Source: Amblyomma americanum
Lineage: Eukaryota; Arthropoda; Arachnida; Ixodida; Ixodidae
Assembly (NCBI RefSeq): GCF_052857255.1
Contig: NC_135498.1
Location: forward strand, 159,139,124 to 159,203,123
Direction of reading: 5' to 3'
DNA: 64,000 nt
Shown here: positions 36,596-47,752 of the stretch, one piece after another
Layout: each line of letters opens with the position of its first letter
How positions within the stretch are numbered: position 1 is the first letter of the stretch
The notes under the pieces: model-generated
What the model was told of the DNA's origin: nothing
Databases searched by the model: none
Seen by the model: only the letters and a program-made list of their open reading frames with translations
Translations under genes and position numbers: made by a program

Positions 36596-37806
36596 TTACT
36601 TATGAGGTGGGCCCGTTATGAGGGGCCTGTCTTTTTTCCGCTCAAGAGAGCTGTTCCGCCTCTGTAGTGGAGGCGGAGTGGGTGCTGTATCCATCACCTC
36701 AACCGAGGTGCTGGAGAACCGCGGAGGGCCCGCGGTTTTGTTAGTTTCAGGCCTCTCCCGACGGGGGGAGGTCCTGCGGGATGCCGACCCATGGACCGGC
36801 GCTCCCTGCTTTGAGGGTGGCAGAGCAGCCTTCGCTGTCCCTGCCTGAAGCGTGGATGGCCCTGCCACTGGCTCTGTGAAAGCAGCCTCGGCAGGTGCCG
36901 TAGAGCTGTGTGGTGCTACGCCCCCGCGCACCACATCAGCGAAGTTGGGTTTTGCTGTGAAAGAGAAGGTGTTCGTAAGCGCAAAACGCCTCCTTGCTTC
37001 TTTGAATGAAATGTTTTCTTTTGTCTTTATGGTAATTATTTCCTTTTCTTTTTTCCAGGACGGACATGCCCTGGAGTACGCTGCATGGTCTCCTTCGCAG
37101 TTTGCGCAGCGCAGTGCTGCGTCACATTCTTCAGAATGCTGGTCTTTCGAAGCGCATTTCGCGCAGGTTTTGCGGCCGCGGCAACTTTGTGAGCCGTGGC
37201 CAAACTTTTGACAGTTGAAACATCGGCGGGGATTGGGTATATAATGTCTGACGTTGACTTTCAAGTATCCAACTGCGATCGTTTCGGGCAAGGTACTGGT
37301 ATTAAATGTGAGGACCATGTGTTTGGTATCTATTTCTTTGTTATCCCTGCGGATCTTGATTCGGTGAACATCGATTACATTCTGGTCGGTAAGCCCTTCA
37401 AGCATTTCAGCTTCTGTGATATGGATAAAGTCTGATTCCGAGATTACACCTCGGACTGTGTTTAGAGATCGGTGGGGGGTTACAGAGACAGAGATGTCCC
37501 CTATAGACGCAATGTTGGAGAGTTTTGAACACTGGATGCTGTCGCGCAGCTCAAGAAGTAAGTCACCGCTGGACATTTTTGAGACCTTGTAGCCAGGGCC
37601 CAAGGTATCGGTTAAGCATTTTGACTCAAGGAATGGGGATATTATTCTTGCCTGTATTCTGTCACTTTCACTGTGGATTACGTGGAACTTTGAAAATGTT
37701 TGTCTCTTTTTTGAGAAAAAATCAGCTGCTTCGTTCCGCCCTCTCTTGAGAGAGCGATCGGGTTTTGAAAGGGGGGAGCCATAAAAAAATGAAGTTTTTC
37801 AGTCAT
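36596..37806 (-). pseudogene. LINE B ORF1
   Basis: Same protein as LINE A ORF1, with zinc knuckles CFNCQKFGHGSQSC, CAKCASKDQHSEEC and CANCEGDHAAYSRAC. Here the region after the knuckles stays in frame (SWKKEKEIITIKTKEN) to the stop at 36596. The N-terminus, from the ATG at 37806 (MTEKLHFF), has lost one base near 37772-37782, so residues after MAPPFQN shift frame. The rest, from about 37740 down, is open. The damage is complementary to copy A, so the intact family protein can be inferred as about 400 residues. Confidence 0.87.
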
Positions 37807-38392
37807 GGTGCCAGCCACCCACCATGGAGTCCAACAAGGGGACGGGACAGGAACTTGAAAGCAAGTCCTGCCCACGCCAGCTGTACACCTTAACTATAAC
37901 CAAATATGACTCAACTCAGGGTAGTTGGTCACACAAGGTTAACCCTCGCCGCCAGGAAAACAGGAAAAACCAAGAAGTGAGTAGGATATAGAAGAGTTGT
38001 GAGACAGAGATAGGAAAGTGAAAGATGGAGAGGAGGATAGGAAAAGGCGACTGCCGATTCCCCCCGGTCGGGTCAGGCCGGAGGTGCCGTCTGCAGGAAG
38101 CTGGGGCCAAAGTGGTGTGTTGCCTCCTCCAAGGGGCCTTAAGGGTCCAAACGCTCGGCATCGGCTCAACCACCAGGATCCCCTTTTCCCCGGACACGGC
38201 GATGCCACGCACGGCGAGGCGCGGGTGCTCGGGTCCGTGGTGATGCACAGTTCACCATCATCCCCTTGCGGGGATGTCCCTGCGGATGCTCGGGAACCCG
38301 CGGTGTCGCCACTCACCGTCGCGACGCCTGCAAGCTGCAGGCGCCCCCCTGCGGGGCGCGTCTCGAACGATTGTATGGGCTCCAGCTCATAT

Positions 38393-38540
38393 GGTTCTCA
38401 TTGTGTGCGGCGTCGGTGCAGCGAGTGTCGGTTCTTGATGCGGCGTCGCGGGTGCAGCGTCTTCATGGGGCGTGGTCGGAGGAGGATCTTCGGCGTTTAG
38501 CTTGTGAGCAAGCTCACCTCCAGAGGTTGCTGCCTTTAGT
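38393..38540 (-). repeat. 148-bp direct repeat, right of LINE B
   Basis: The second copy of the gypsy spacer segment, joined to the gag end at 38541. Between the LINE 5' end (38356) and this repeat are about 36 bp of unassigned sequence. Confidence 0.85.
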
Positions 38541-39681
38541 TTCCCCTACGGGGGCTGGGAGACCTTCCTCGTACCGCGGCTGCGTAGCTGCGGCGTGGCG
38601 ACGCAAAACGCGAGGTTGACGGCGATGGTGAGCGCGAAAAGCGGTTCGGCGTGTACTCTTCTCGACGCAGGTACTCGTCGATTTCCTGCGGACGTTGTCC
38701 GATGCGTGGTCGTGGGGCGTTAACGGCAAATATCCGAAGACCGATACGACGGTACGGGCAGTGACCAAGAATATGGCCGGCCTCACCGCAATTGAAGCAC
38801 AACGGCCGGTTGTCTGAAGTCCTCGAGGCGTCGCATTTCTGGCGGGCGGGGGCTGGGAGGCGGCGTTGTGGAACAAGTGGCTCATCTCGCGGAGGACGTG
38901 GGGGTTTTCGTCGAGACGGAGCAGTCTTTACTGCAGCGGCGTAGGTCATGGCCTGGGGTTCTGTGGCCATCGGGGTGCCAAGTGCCTGTTGCACTTCTTC
39001 CCGTACCACATCCATCAGAGTCGCTGCATGTGGCTGTGGGGAGGATGGCAGTAATCGGCGTAGCTCCTCTCGAACGATTTCGCGGATAACTTCCCACAAG
39101 CTGTCGCTGGTGGTGGCCGTCGTGTCCGAACGGATTGCACAGGCAGATGAAGGGCGATTGTACTGCCGAGCTCGGACGTCGAGGGTCTTGTCAATCGTGC
39201 AGGCTTCTTGCATGAATTCCTCTACTGTTTTTTGCGGCTGCCGGACGAGGCTGCCAAAGAGTTGTTCTTTGACGCCGCGCGTTAAAAACTGAACTTTATT
39301 TTCTTCGCTCATCTCGGGGTCAACCCGGCGAAGTAGGCGCTTCATCTGCTCGACGTAACCGCGGACGGGCTCATTCGGAAGCTGGATCCTGGACTCAAGG
39401 AGTCGTACGGCTCTTTCTTTCCTCACGACACTGGTGAATACCTTAAATAGCTATCTCTTGAATAGCTCCCATGTCGTAAGGGACGACTCGTAGTTTTCGT
39501 ACCACGTGCGTGCGGAGCCATCCGATGAGAAAAACACGTGTCCAATTTTTACCGCATCATCCCACTTGTTGAATGACGCCACGCGCTCAAATTGCTCCAA
39601 CCATTCTGCAGGGTCTTCACCTAGGGATTCATTAAAAGTTCGCGGCACCCGCGGCTGCTGCAGCATGATCGGTGTCGACAT
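38536..39681 (-). pseudogene. gag of gypsy 1
   Basis: The ATG at 39681 (MSTPIMLQQPRVPRTF) opens a capsid-like domain matching gypsy 2 gag (EQFERVASFNKWDD, RTWYENYE). A single CCHC zinc knuckle (CFNCGEAGHILGHC) and a basic RS-rich C-terminus follow. An in-frame TAG about 39448 (after ELFKR) splits it, where gypsy 2 reads a sense codon. It ends GGA AAC TAA at 38536; the GGGAAAC before the stop is discussed as a frameshift site. Structural protein of the particle, not functional in this copy. Confidence 0.85.
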
Positions 39682-39888
39682 CTTCGGCGAGGTTGCGGGG
39701 CTCGTAGCAGCATCTTTTCGCTGTCTGGTGCGGTCCGGCAGTTTTCCGAACTCAGGCTCCTCTCCCTGGAGACGTCGGCTGGCTCGCTGAGCTGCTGGCT
39801 CGTCCTCGGGTGCGAAGCACTGAGGGCTGGCTTCAGGACTTGAAGGGGGCGTCCGGAATATGGAAGGCCACCCCGCACCTCCTCCAGA

Positions 39889-40263
39889 TGTCACGTAGTG
39901 GTGACGGCTGTCGAAGCAGCGATGAAGACGGACAAAGGGGTCTTCTAAAAGAAAACTGTTTATTGGGTTGACTTGTACCCAAAATGGACTGAATCACTCG
40001 GCGGCGGCGAAGCGACAAGCGTGCTCGGCGGTCGTCAAACAGAATGCCCGCCGCTTTCGGCCATGCTCAATTTAAAGCTGATAGCGAACTTTCGAGATAA
40101 AGGGTGCAAAGTTTTGCTAGAACATTCCGGGACAACCTAGAATCAGCTCTGCCTGGCTGCGATCAATCGAGATAAATCTAGTTGCGTCTAGCGTCGCAAA
40201 CAAAGCGATAAAGTGGTGGCGGCAGATTTTAAAAACGAACAAACACTGCGAACATTCGCGGCA
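39889..40263 (-). repeat. 5' LTR of gypsy 1
   Basis: A 375-bp LTR at the high-coordinate end. In sense it ends in ACGTGACA and is followed by TC and then a TGGAGGAGGTGCGGGG primer binding site. That site has the TGG expected opposite a tRNA CCA end, and the same site is found in gypsy 2. Confidence 0.88.
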
Positions 40264-40291
40264 ATATGCTCCTGATTGAACTAACGTTATT

Positions 40292-41098
40292 CTTAAAGGT
40301 GTACTAAAGAGGAATCTGAACTCGTCTTTTTACCGCGGGAACTCTATCTACACGTTCCGAGCATTCTTAGAAACTTCGAATTATTGTCCTGTGCTGCCGA
40401 TTGCCCTAATTCAATCGGATTAAACGTCACGGCTCTCGCATTTTTTAAACTAAACGCGGTAGGTAGGCGGAGTCAACCAACGCGTTGAGTGCCTTTCAGC
40501 CAGTCCGGTGGCGGTTTCGCTTGCGCTTTTATGTTGTTTTTTTAGATTTATTTGAATAAACATGCAGTTTCAGTCACAGACAATATAGTCGCAAATTAGG
40601 CCCACGGAATTAAAAAAAAATTGGCGGTGGTTTAGCTCTGGTTAAACCTGGAGTGACGCGATAGCTACAGGTGGCCGAGTGGAACTTGCTCAGCAGCTGC
40701 TCCGCATCATGAGACCAGCCACGTGGCTGGTCAAGTGAGCAACCACGTGACAGGGTGGCGGCGCAGCCACAGGGTGGCGGCCCCGCCACGCTGAAGGCTC
40801 GAAATGCTACCGCAATGTAGCTATCGCTACAAAATACACGTGGACTCTGATTTACGTATGACTCCTCCGGTGACAGTGCGGCAAGCCGCCACGGGGCTGG
40901 CTGACGCGTTCCTTGACTCCTCCTACCTACCGCGTTGAGTTAAAAAAAGGGGGCGGGAGCCGGGACGTTTATTCCGACTTAAATCAGGGAAATCGGCCGC
41001 ACAGGACAATAATCCGAAGATTCTTAAATGGCCGGAACGTGTAGATAGTTCCCGCGATAAAAAGTTGAGTTCAGATTCCTCTTTAGTGCACCTTCAAG
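40292..41098. mobile_element. Fold-back / MITE-like element with about 185-bp terminal inverted repeats
   Basis: Both ends start CTT(A/G)AAGGTG(T/C)ACTAAAG and are inverted copies of each other. The left arm runs 40292 to about 40475 and the right arm about 40915 to 41098, with scattered mismatches and small indels. The centre (about 40480-40915) has no open frame. It contains short GC-rich repeats of the type CAGGGTGGCGGC and several CACGTG words. No transposase and no clear target duplication are seen, so the superfamily is open. Confidence 0.78.
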
Positions 41099-41723
41099 AG
41101 CATTCAGAGCAGCACAGTTTTGAAAAATGCCATTAGCCAGATTAGGCATTTTATGAACCAGTTGTAAATGTAAAGCATTTGGCTTTGAGACCACGCTGTC
41201 CATGCTGTAACGCCAAAACAGTTGCATACAATTAACTTCTGTACTACACTCCTAGTATTATGGTGGGTCGATAGTGCCCAATTTTCACTCAAGGTAGTGA
41301 AAAATATGTGCTATAACTGAGACCTCTGCTTGCAGACAGCAACAAATAATTACCCGGTTTTTAAGGAAGGAAAGAAGTTACAAAGCTAATCCTGCAGGTT
41401 TTGAACTTCAAGCTAGTTATTTGAAAATAACAATCCCTGACCCGAAATGATTGAAGTTTCAACAAATAACATTTCAACTGTAAGAGTAGAAACGCTCTTA
41501 TCTGACGTATGACTTTTCGAAAACCTGCGTTTCATCGCAGCTGACAAGTAGCCCTGATTAAGAGGAACCAGTAATGACACAACCAAGAACTTATAGGCAG
41601 AAAAGGGCACATTTTCCACTATATCTTCGTGATTAGCGTTAAAGTAAGTGCTAAACAATACAAATCCCTTGATTTCCTTCATGACTTAGCACTGGTGTGT
41701 ACATACAAAGATACCGTACAAGA
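41099..41723. other. Spacer without recognised features
   Basis: AT-rich, with no coding frame of note. Confidence 0.4.
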
Positions 41724-42046
41724 TGTATTGTATTGTATTGGGTTTTATGGCGCATACGCAACTTAGACTATCATGCGCCAAACACGTGGTATAATTTATT
41801 TCAAAAATTAGATGTCCTCAGCGAAAGTCCTTGTCCGGACAAGGACTCCGAGCAGCCCATCAAATCGAATGCAGACCTCAGCCTTCCTCTCAGGACGCGC
41901 CTTACAAAACGCGCGGAAGCACGGGGTAAAAAATTGTTAGAATTAATAGTTCTGCGATATTTGATATCATATTTTGTTCAAGATGGCCGCGTCTTTCAGA
42001 AAATTAAAAACAGATGAAATTCTTACAAGTGGATTATCTCCTAAAA

Positions 42047-45000
42047 CTAAATTGGGGTGAAAGGGAATGCGTTCATCGTAAAACACAGTAAAATATTGTT
42101 TATTAGCCGCTCAAGTTGTGAGCACGAGAATAAAATGTGATTAACTGTCAGCTCATCTCCACATTTCTCATAGAAGGGTTTGTCTTGTTTTGTCAGTAGA
42201 AAGTTGTGTGTTCGGTGTGTGTGTCCGATGCGCAGGCGGCATAAAATTATTTCTATAAAACGTTCCTGATGCCTGCATGATCTCCATTCTACCAGAATAG
42301 GTTTTACTAAATGTAGTTTGTTATTTTCTTCACTATTCCATGTACACTGCAATCTTTGTGTAAGTTTATTTTTTACTAACTTCATGCAATCTGCATAGGG
42401 TATATTTACACTCTGGGCTTCCTCATGGCGAGCTTGAGCAGCGCACGTGTCAGCTCTCTCGTTGCCACGAATTCCGAGATGGCTTGGTATCCAACAGAGC
42501 TTAATTTCATGTCCTTGTGTTTCAGCATTTATTATGTCATGTATTATATTTCCTATTAAAGGTTCCCTTAAGTTTCTGGCTTTCAGTGCTGTGATTTCAC
42601 TCAGCGAGTCCGTGCAGATAATGCTGTTTTGAATGTTCTTTTCGACTATTTTTGATACAGCCACCGAAATGGCATAACATTCAGCTGAGAAAATTGACGC
42701 GCACTGAGGTAACCGAACTACCTTTTCCCCTTTGTCTTGCACCACAGCACTTCCGACGTAAAGTGATGTTTTAGAACCGTCTGTATAAAATGCTGTGCAT
42801 TCTTTGTACTTTTCCTCTAGTGCCAAAAATGCTTGTAGTATGTGTTCACGTGGAGTTTGCTTTTTCTGAAATTGTGTCATTGTGTAGTCCCCTACAGCGG
42901 GAAAGGTGTACCAAGATGGCAGTGGTTTGGGTCTCTGGGCGACATCAGGTAGAGTGTCTAAAATACCCAGTTCCTGGCAAATTTCTTCAAAACGGAGGAT
43001 AAGGGGCTGCTTAGACTGCTAAAAGGCTGCTTAGACGGGCACTTCGTAACTATGGAGTACCAGAGATGTTTTGGTAGTGAACGGGTTTTTAGGACGTACG
43101 CACATGTGAGCATGGCTCTTCTATCTGCGAGGGCTGGTTCGTTACATTCGACGTATAGGCTGTTTATTGCTGATGTCCTGTATGCCCCATTTGCAGGGCG
43201 GAAAGCTGAATTATGTACTGGGTCTAATTGCTTAAGGTAGTATGGTCGAGCTGAGTTGTACGCTATACACCGATAACCTAGGCAAGAGAGAAATATGCTG
43301 CGGTAGATGTGCAAAAGGCAGGTTCTATCAGACCCCCAGCGTTTATGTGAAAGTACTTGAAGATATTTAATGATCGAGAAGTTTTCTTCTTCAGGTTCTA
43401 TATGTGAGACAAGAAGGTCAGTTTTTTGTCAAACGTTATGCCAAGAAACTTGTGTTCACTTTTTATCGGTAATACGGTTTCGTTCAGGTGTAGTCTAGGA
43501 TCTGTCTGTAGGCCACGTTTAAGTGAGAAAAGAATGCCCACTGTTTTCTGTGGGGAGAACGGGAAACCATTTCGGTCAGCCCATGTTGAAAGTTTATTTA
43601 TTGTTAACGGCACTGGTATTTCGCCTGTTGATATGTATGAGGATGTCCAGGCTATCTGCAGATCATCGACATAGATCGAATACATAACAGACCTTGCAAT
43701 GATTTTGCTAATAGAATTCATTTTAACAACAAAGAGGGTCGTGCTTAAGACACTTCCTTGAGGCACTCCATTTTCCTGGATGAAAATTCTCGAGAGGGTT
43801 GAAGCGCAGCGTGCATTGAATGAACGGTTTGACAGGAAATCTTTTAGACAGTTCAACATCCTGCCACGAATGCCAAGTTCAGCCAAGTCGTGAAGAATTC
43901 CGTGCCTCCAGGTTGTGTCATATGCTTTCTCTAAACCGAAAAAAACAGCAAGACGTTGTTGTTTGTGTATGAAGGCCTCACGGACAGTATTTTCAAGGCG
44001 AACTAGGTGGTCTGTTGTGGAGCATACCTTTTTGAAACCGCACTGATGGACATCGGGAAGCTCACGGGCTTCTAGTACGAAAGTTAAACTAATATTCACA
44101 ATACTTTCAAATGATTTTGCAAGGCAGCTGGCGAGGGCTATGGGCCTATAACTACTGGGAGAGGTTGGTGGTTTTTCGGGTTTTAAAAATGGAACGATGA
44201 TGGCTTTCTTCCAGGTTTCGGGAGTTTACCCGACACCCAAACCTTATTAAAAAACTTAAATGTGCCTCTACGGCAGGTTCGGAGAGGTGGGACAGCATTT
44301 GATAGTGTATTCCATCCGGGCCCGGTGCTGTCCGTTTGCCAGCAGACAAAACTGTGCTGATTTCTTGATCTGTAAATAAATTATTATTATATGGTTCATT
44401 TGTATATCCACTTGTAGGGAGTCTGTTTCTCGGCTGTGTTTTTGTACCTTAGAAAAGATTCTGTGTAGTGTGATGAGCTGGTAACTACCGAAAAATATTC
44501 ACCTAAGATGTCTGCCTGTTCTTCGATGTTTGTATACCAGGAGCTGTTAGAAGGGGAAGTGTGAATGGGGAGTATTTACCATCTAGCTTTCGTACCTTCG
44601 CCCACATTTCTTTTGATGTGGTTGAGCTATTTATTGATATCACGTAACTTTGCCAAGAAGTTTTTTCAGCATTACGGCGGATATATCGGGCTTTTGCCCT
44701 TGCCTTTTTAAAGTTTGAGATTTTTATGCGTGGGGTACCTCCGAAAGTTTCGCCATGCATTGTTCTGTTTCTTTTTTGCTACTCTACATTCGTTTGTATA
44801 CCAGGTTTTGTGGTTTTGTTTCACCACTCCAGAAGATTGAGGTATAGCCAGGCGCGCAGTGGAGATAATGCTGTTTGTGATAATTTAAGTTCATCTATAC
44901 TTAAGTTATTTTGATCTATTTTTTCCAAGCTGGCATTTTCTTGAAACAGTGTCCAGTTGGCCAAATGGAGTTTCCAACGTCGTGGTTTTGTAGGAAAGAT

Positions 45001-45440
45001 TTGCGGAGATGATGTTAGGCTTATAAGAACGGGCAGATGATCGCTACCATACGGGTTGTCCAAGACATCCCATTTAAGAGCAGTAAAAACAGAAGGCGAT
45101 GTAAGAGACAAATCTATGCAGCTCCATTTTCTGGAGCTTAGAGAACAATATGTGTGTTTGCCCCTGTTGAGCAGGCTTATATTATTGCACAGAATAAAAT
45201 CTTCTAAAATACGGCCTCTAGTGTCCGTTTGTTCGCTTCCCCACAATATGGAGTGAGCATTAAAATCGCCGACTTACAGATATGGCTCTGGTAATTGTTT
45301 TAAAGGGTCTTCTATGTCATGGAGTGTTACTGTCAGGTGTGGTTGGAGGTATACGGAACATACTGTAATTGTTTTAAAATGTACTACAGATACTGCAACG
45401 GCTTCAAACTACATTTGAAGCTTCACTTCACGAGTGGCCA
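42047..45440 (-). pseudogene. LINE C ORF2 remnants
   Basis: The first part of the endonuclease is missing: ORF1's end is followed within about 50 bp by the middle of the domain. Recognisable pieces are WGSEQTDTRGRILEDF and YGSDHLPVLISL (45246-44821). The A-run that is frameshifted in A and B reads in frame here (about 44610). RT pieces carry GVPQGSVLS and YVDD (44099-43398) and a further piece at 43314-42958. RNase H reads FYTDGSKTSLYVGS, ICTDSLSE and GNERADTCA (42880-42047). Several stops and indels make it a pseudogene. Confidence 0.83.
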
Positions 45441-45492
45441 TGTTACTTTGAACGACTATACCTAATAACTTTTGGTGATATATTTAAAAACC

Positions 45493-46830
45493 CTATGCTC
45501 CCGGTTTTGTGGGACCTGTTATTGGAGTTTTTGCTCCCTTTTTGTGTTCAAGAGAGTTCCGCCGCCGCTGCTGCGGAGGCGGGCTACTGCTTATATCCAT
45601 CGCCTCATGCGAGGCGATAGATTTCCGCGGAGAACCCGCAGGGGTACGGATTTGTGGCTTCTCCCTACGGGGGGAAGCCGTGCGGCCTACCGGCCCAGGG
45701 GCCAGCGAGCCTTTCTTTTGAGATGACAGTGCAGCCTTGGCTGCACCTGTCAAAGATGTGGTTGGCCCTGTCTGGGCAGTGGCCTGAAGTTGGGGTGGTG
45801 TATCACCACACCCGCCGACTTTGGTTGTGCCAGAGGCCGCCGTCAGGTGCACCTCCGGAATGTCAATGGTGCCGACAACGGAGTGCCGTTCGAGTGGGGG
45901 ACGGGGCAGGCACACATCAACGATGGGGTACTATGTGCCCACTGTCACCAGACGCCGCTCCGCCCCCCGGCCCACGGCGTCAACATATGACCTGGCTGTC
46001 TCTTCCTTAAACTTTTTCCTTGCCTCAGGGTAAGATATATTTTCTCGTACTTTCAGATTGATGATTTGTTTTTCTTTCTTGAAAACTTCACAGGCTCGCG
46101 AGTAGGCTGCGTGTGGACCTTTGCAATTCGCACATTTTGTTTCAATTGCTTGGCAGTTGTCTGTTTCATGTTCGGTTTCGGCACATTTGCCACAGGTCTC
46201 CTTGCCTCTGCATGTCTTGCTGCCATGGCCATACCTTTGGCATTTGAAACATCTCCTAGGGTTAGGAATGTACGGGCGCACTGGGCACCTGATGAATGCA
46301 ACTCGGACAGACTCGGGCAAACGAGTGCTGCCGAATGTTAGAACGATGTGAGGTGTTGTTTTTTCTTCTCCGTTACGCCTTATTCTGATGCGGCGAAGGG
46401 ACGTCACGTTTTGGTGACGCAAATTCTCGAGGAGATCATTTTCATCCTCTGTCATTAGCAAGCGCTCAGAAATTACTCCCTGAACGCTGTTCAGGCTTCT
46501 GTGGGGTGTTACAGTAATGTCAAGATCGGCAAGTTTCTCTTGTTTGAGTAATGCATCACTCTGCTTTTTGGATTTCACTTGTACAAGAAGATCTCCTGAG
46601 GATAGTTTTTTTGCTTCATATTCCTCGCCTATGTTAGCCACTAGCCACTTTTGTATTACAAACACTGATAGTGCTGCCACTGGAGCGTTTTGCTCAACAG
46701 CGTGGACTATCAGGAACTGATGGGAAATTCGCAGTAGATTTTGCAGTTGGAACTGCGATTCATTCGGTGCGGTACCGTTTCCGGTTCCGATCTTTTTTTT
46801 AGGCGGGGAAATTGAGAATCCATGCGGCAT
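45493..46830 (-). pseudogene. LINE C ORF1
   Basis: The ATG at 46830 (MPHGFSISPPKKK) opens 299 codons. They include ITVTPHRSLNSVQGVISE and the zinc knuckles CFKCQRYGHGSKTC, CGKCAETEHETDNC and CANCKGPHAAYSRAC. The frame is lost near 45920. The proline/serine-rich tail (to 45493, ITGPTKPGA) is in another frame. The best preserved part of copy C. Confidence 0.83.
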
Positions 46831-47105
46831 GCATGGATTAAGGGTTCCTATTCTGTCACTTGTGTTTCACCCTTATAGACACAAGAAGGTCCCGGAGTCC
46901 CCCACCTGGTATACAGATGGGGAGCCCGTCGGCCGGGGCTTGACCATGGCCCCAACCGCCACCGTTCATGGTTTCTACCCTTCACCTTAAAACCTATCGC
47001 CACGGTGCGGATGACAGCTTCGGTATGGGAGCTATAGTCCGTGGTGGCGCCAAGCACCATCACCATGAGACTCAAGGTGCCCTTGCGGGTCGAAGGCTTT
47101 GCACA

Positions 47106-47545
47106 AATGGAGAAATTCCAACAGAAAAAAGCCTATTCTCAAAATTGTTAATTATAGAGTTTTTAATATCTAACAGAGCTGATTTAGTTGATTTACCGGA
47201 CTGAAAACTGTACTGTTGGGGACAGATTAGATGCTTAGTTTGTAAGAAGTTATTTATTCGCCTGAAGAGAACACGCTCAGCTAATTTTGAAAAAAAAAGA
47301 AATATTGTAATTTTATGTATTACGGATGGCCTCCTTCATTTCTTTTCGTGACAATGTGTTGATAACACATTACACTATTTTTCTGGATCTCAGTAGTGCT
47401 TAACCGCTCGTCAATTTTTCTGCCATGTCATTGTTGTAGCGATGAACAAGCATATAGTAAGCTTTACGTGTGCAAACAAACCACTGAATATGGAAATATA
47501 CTAGGCCTAGGTTCTGTAATTAAAACATGAATGAGCAGACTTAAC
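47106..47545. other. Spacer, possible continuation of the Harbinger-like gene
   Basis: No further transposase exon recognised. The next exon of the minus-strand Harbinger-like gene would be expected here or beyond, but LINE C occupies the adjacent DNA. Confidence 0.35.
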
Positions 47546-47752
47546 TGCGTCGTGCCGCCGCCCTTTGAAAGGTCCATCAAGCTGGCAGACTATGCCGTTG
47601 GCACACATCACAGCCTGGTATTTCTGCACATGGTGCCGCTTGTGCCCGCAGAAGTACTCCTGCTGCCCCACCGATGGTCTGCAAATCTGACGTGTTGTAC
47701 CATCGATGAACACCCAGCAGTAATGCAAAGGAGCACTTTTTGCATGCACGGC
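47546..47752 (-). CDS. PIF/Harbinger-type DDE transposase, exon 2 (partial)
   Basis: An acceptor TCTCCTTCCCAG precedes 47752 and the exon starts in phase 0. It encodes YCWVFIDGTTRQICRP, YFCGHKRHHVQKYQAV and DGPFKGRRHDA. These are the hallmark blocks of the DDE_Tnp_4 (Harbinger/HARBI1) nuclease, including the first catalytic Asp (FIDGT). A weak donor GTTAAG after GRRHDA sets the proposed end at 47546. The remaining catalytic residues are not seen. Whether this is a mobile copy or a domesticated HARBI1-like gene cannot be told from this piece. Confidence 0.72.

Larger units (their letters stand above)
32741..38356 (-). mobile_element. Full-length I-group LINE, copy B, nested in gypsy 1
   Basis: Co-linear with copy A from the TAAC-repeat tail (32741-32754 on this strand) to the same 5' end (…GCCCCCCTGCGGGG). 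In 16621-16860 against 32822-33059 I count about 5 substitutions, roughly 2%. It sits between the gag and protease parts of gypsy 1, in the same orientation. Unlike copy A it has no short target duplication. Its flanks are the 148-bp diverged repeats. Confidence 0.92.
27608..40263 (-). mobile_element. Ty3/gypsy retrotransposon 1 (old, disrupted by two LINEs)
   Basis: The element has LTRs at 27608-27985 and 39889-40263, each with TG...CA ends in sense. Candidate 4-bp target duplications ATAT lie outside them (27604-27607 and 40264-40267). In sense order it carries the 5' LTR, primer binding site, gag (39681-38536), a LINE insertion (copy B), protease, RT, RNase H, the integrase start, a truncated LINE (about 29630-28409), the integrase C-terminus and the 3' LTR. 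The LTRs differ at roughly 17 positions in the first 200 bp compared by eye, so it is much older than gypsy 2. Excluding the LINEs, the internal region is of normal gypsy length. Confidence 0.9.
41724..47105 (-). mobile_element. Degraded I-group LINE, copy C (divergent subfamily)
   Basis: Same plan as copies A and B but clearly diverged at protein level. ORF1 lies at about 46830-45493, a truncated endonuclease at about 45440-44500, RT at 44350-42960 and RNase H at 42880-42047. The 3' end shares the phrase TTTTATGGCGCA...TGCGCCAAACAC with A and B (41742-41785). Its tail is a 5-bp repeat (TATTG on this strand, 41724-41740) rather than TAGT. The 5' limit near 47105 is approximate. I cannot define a target duplication. 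Confidence 0.82.
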
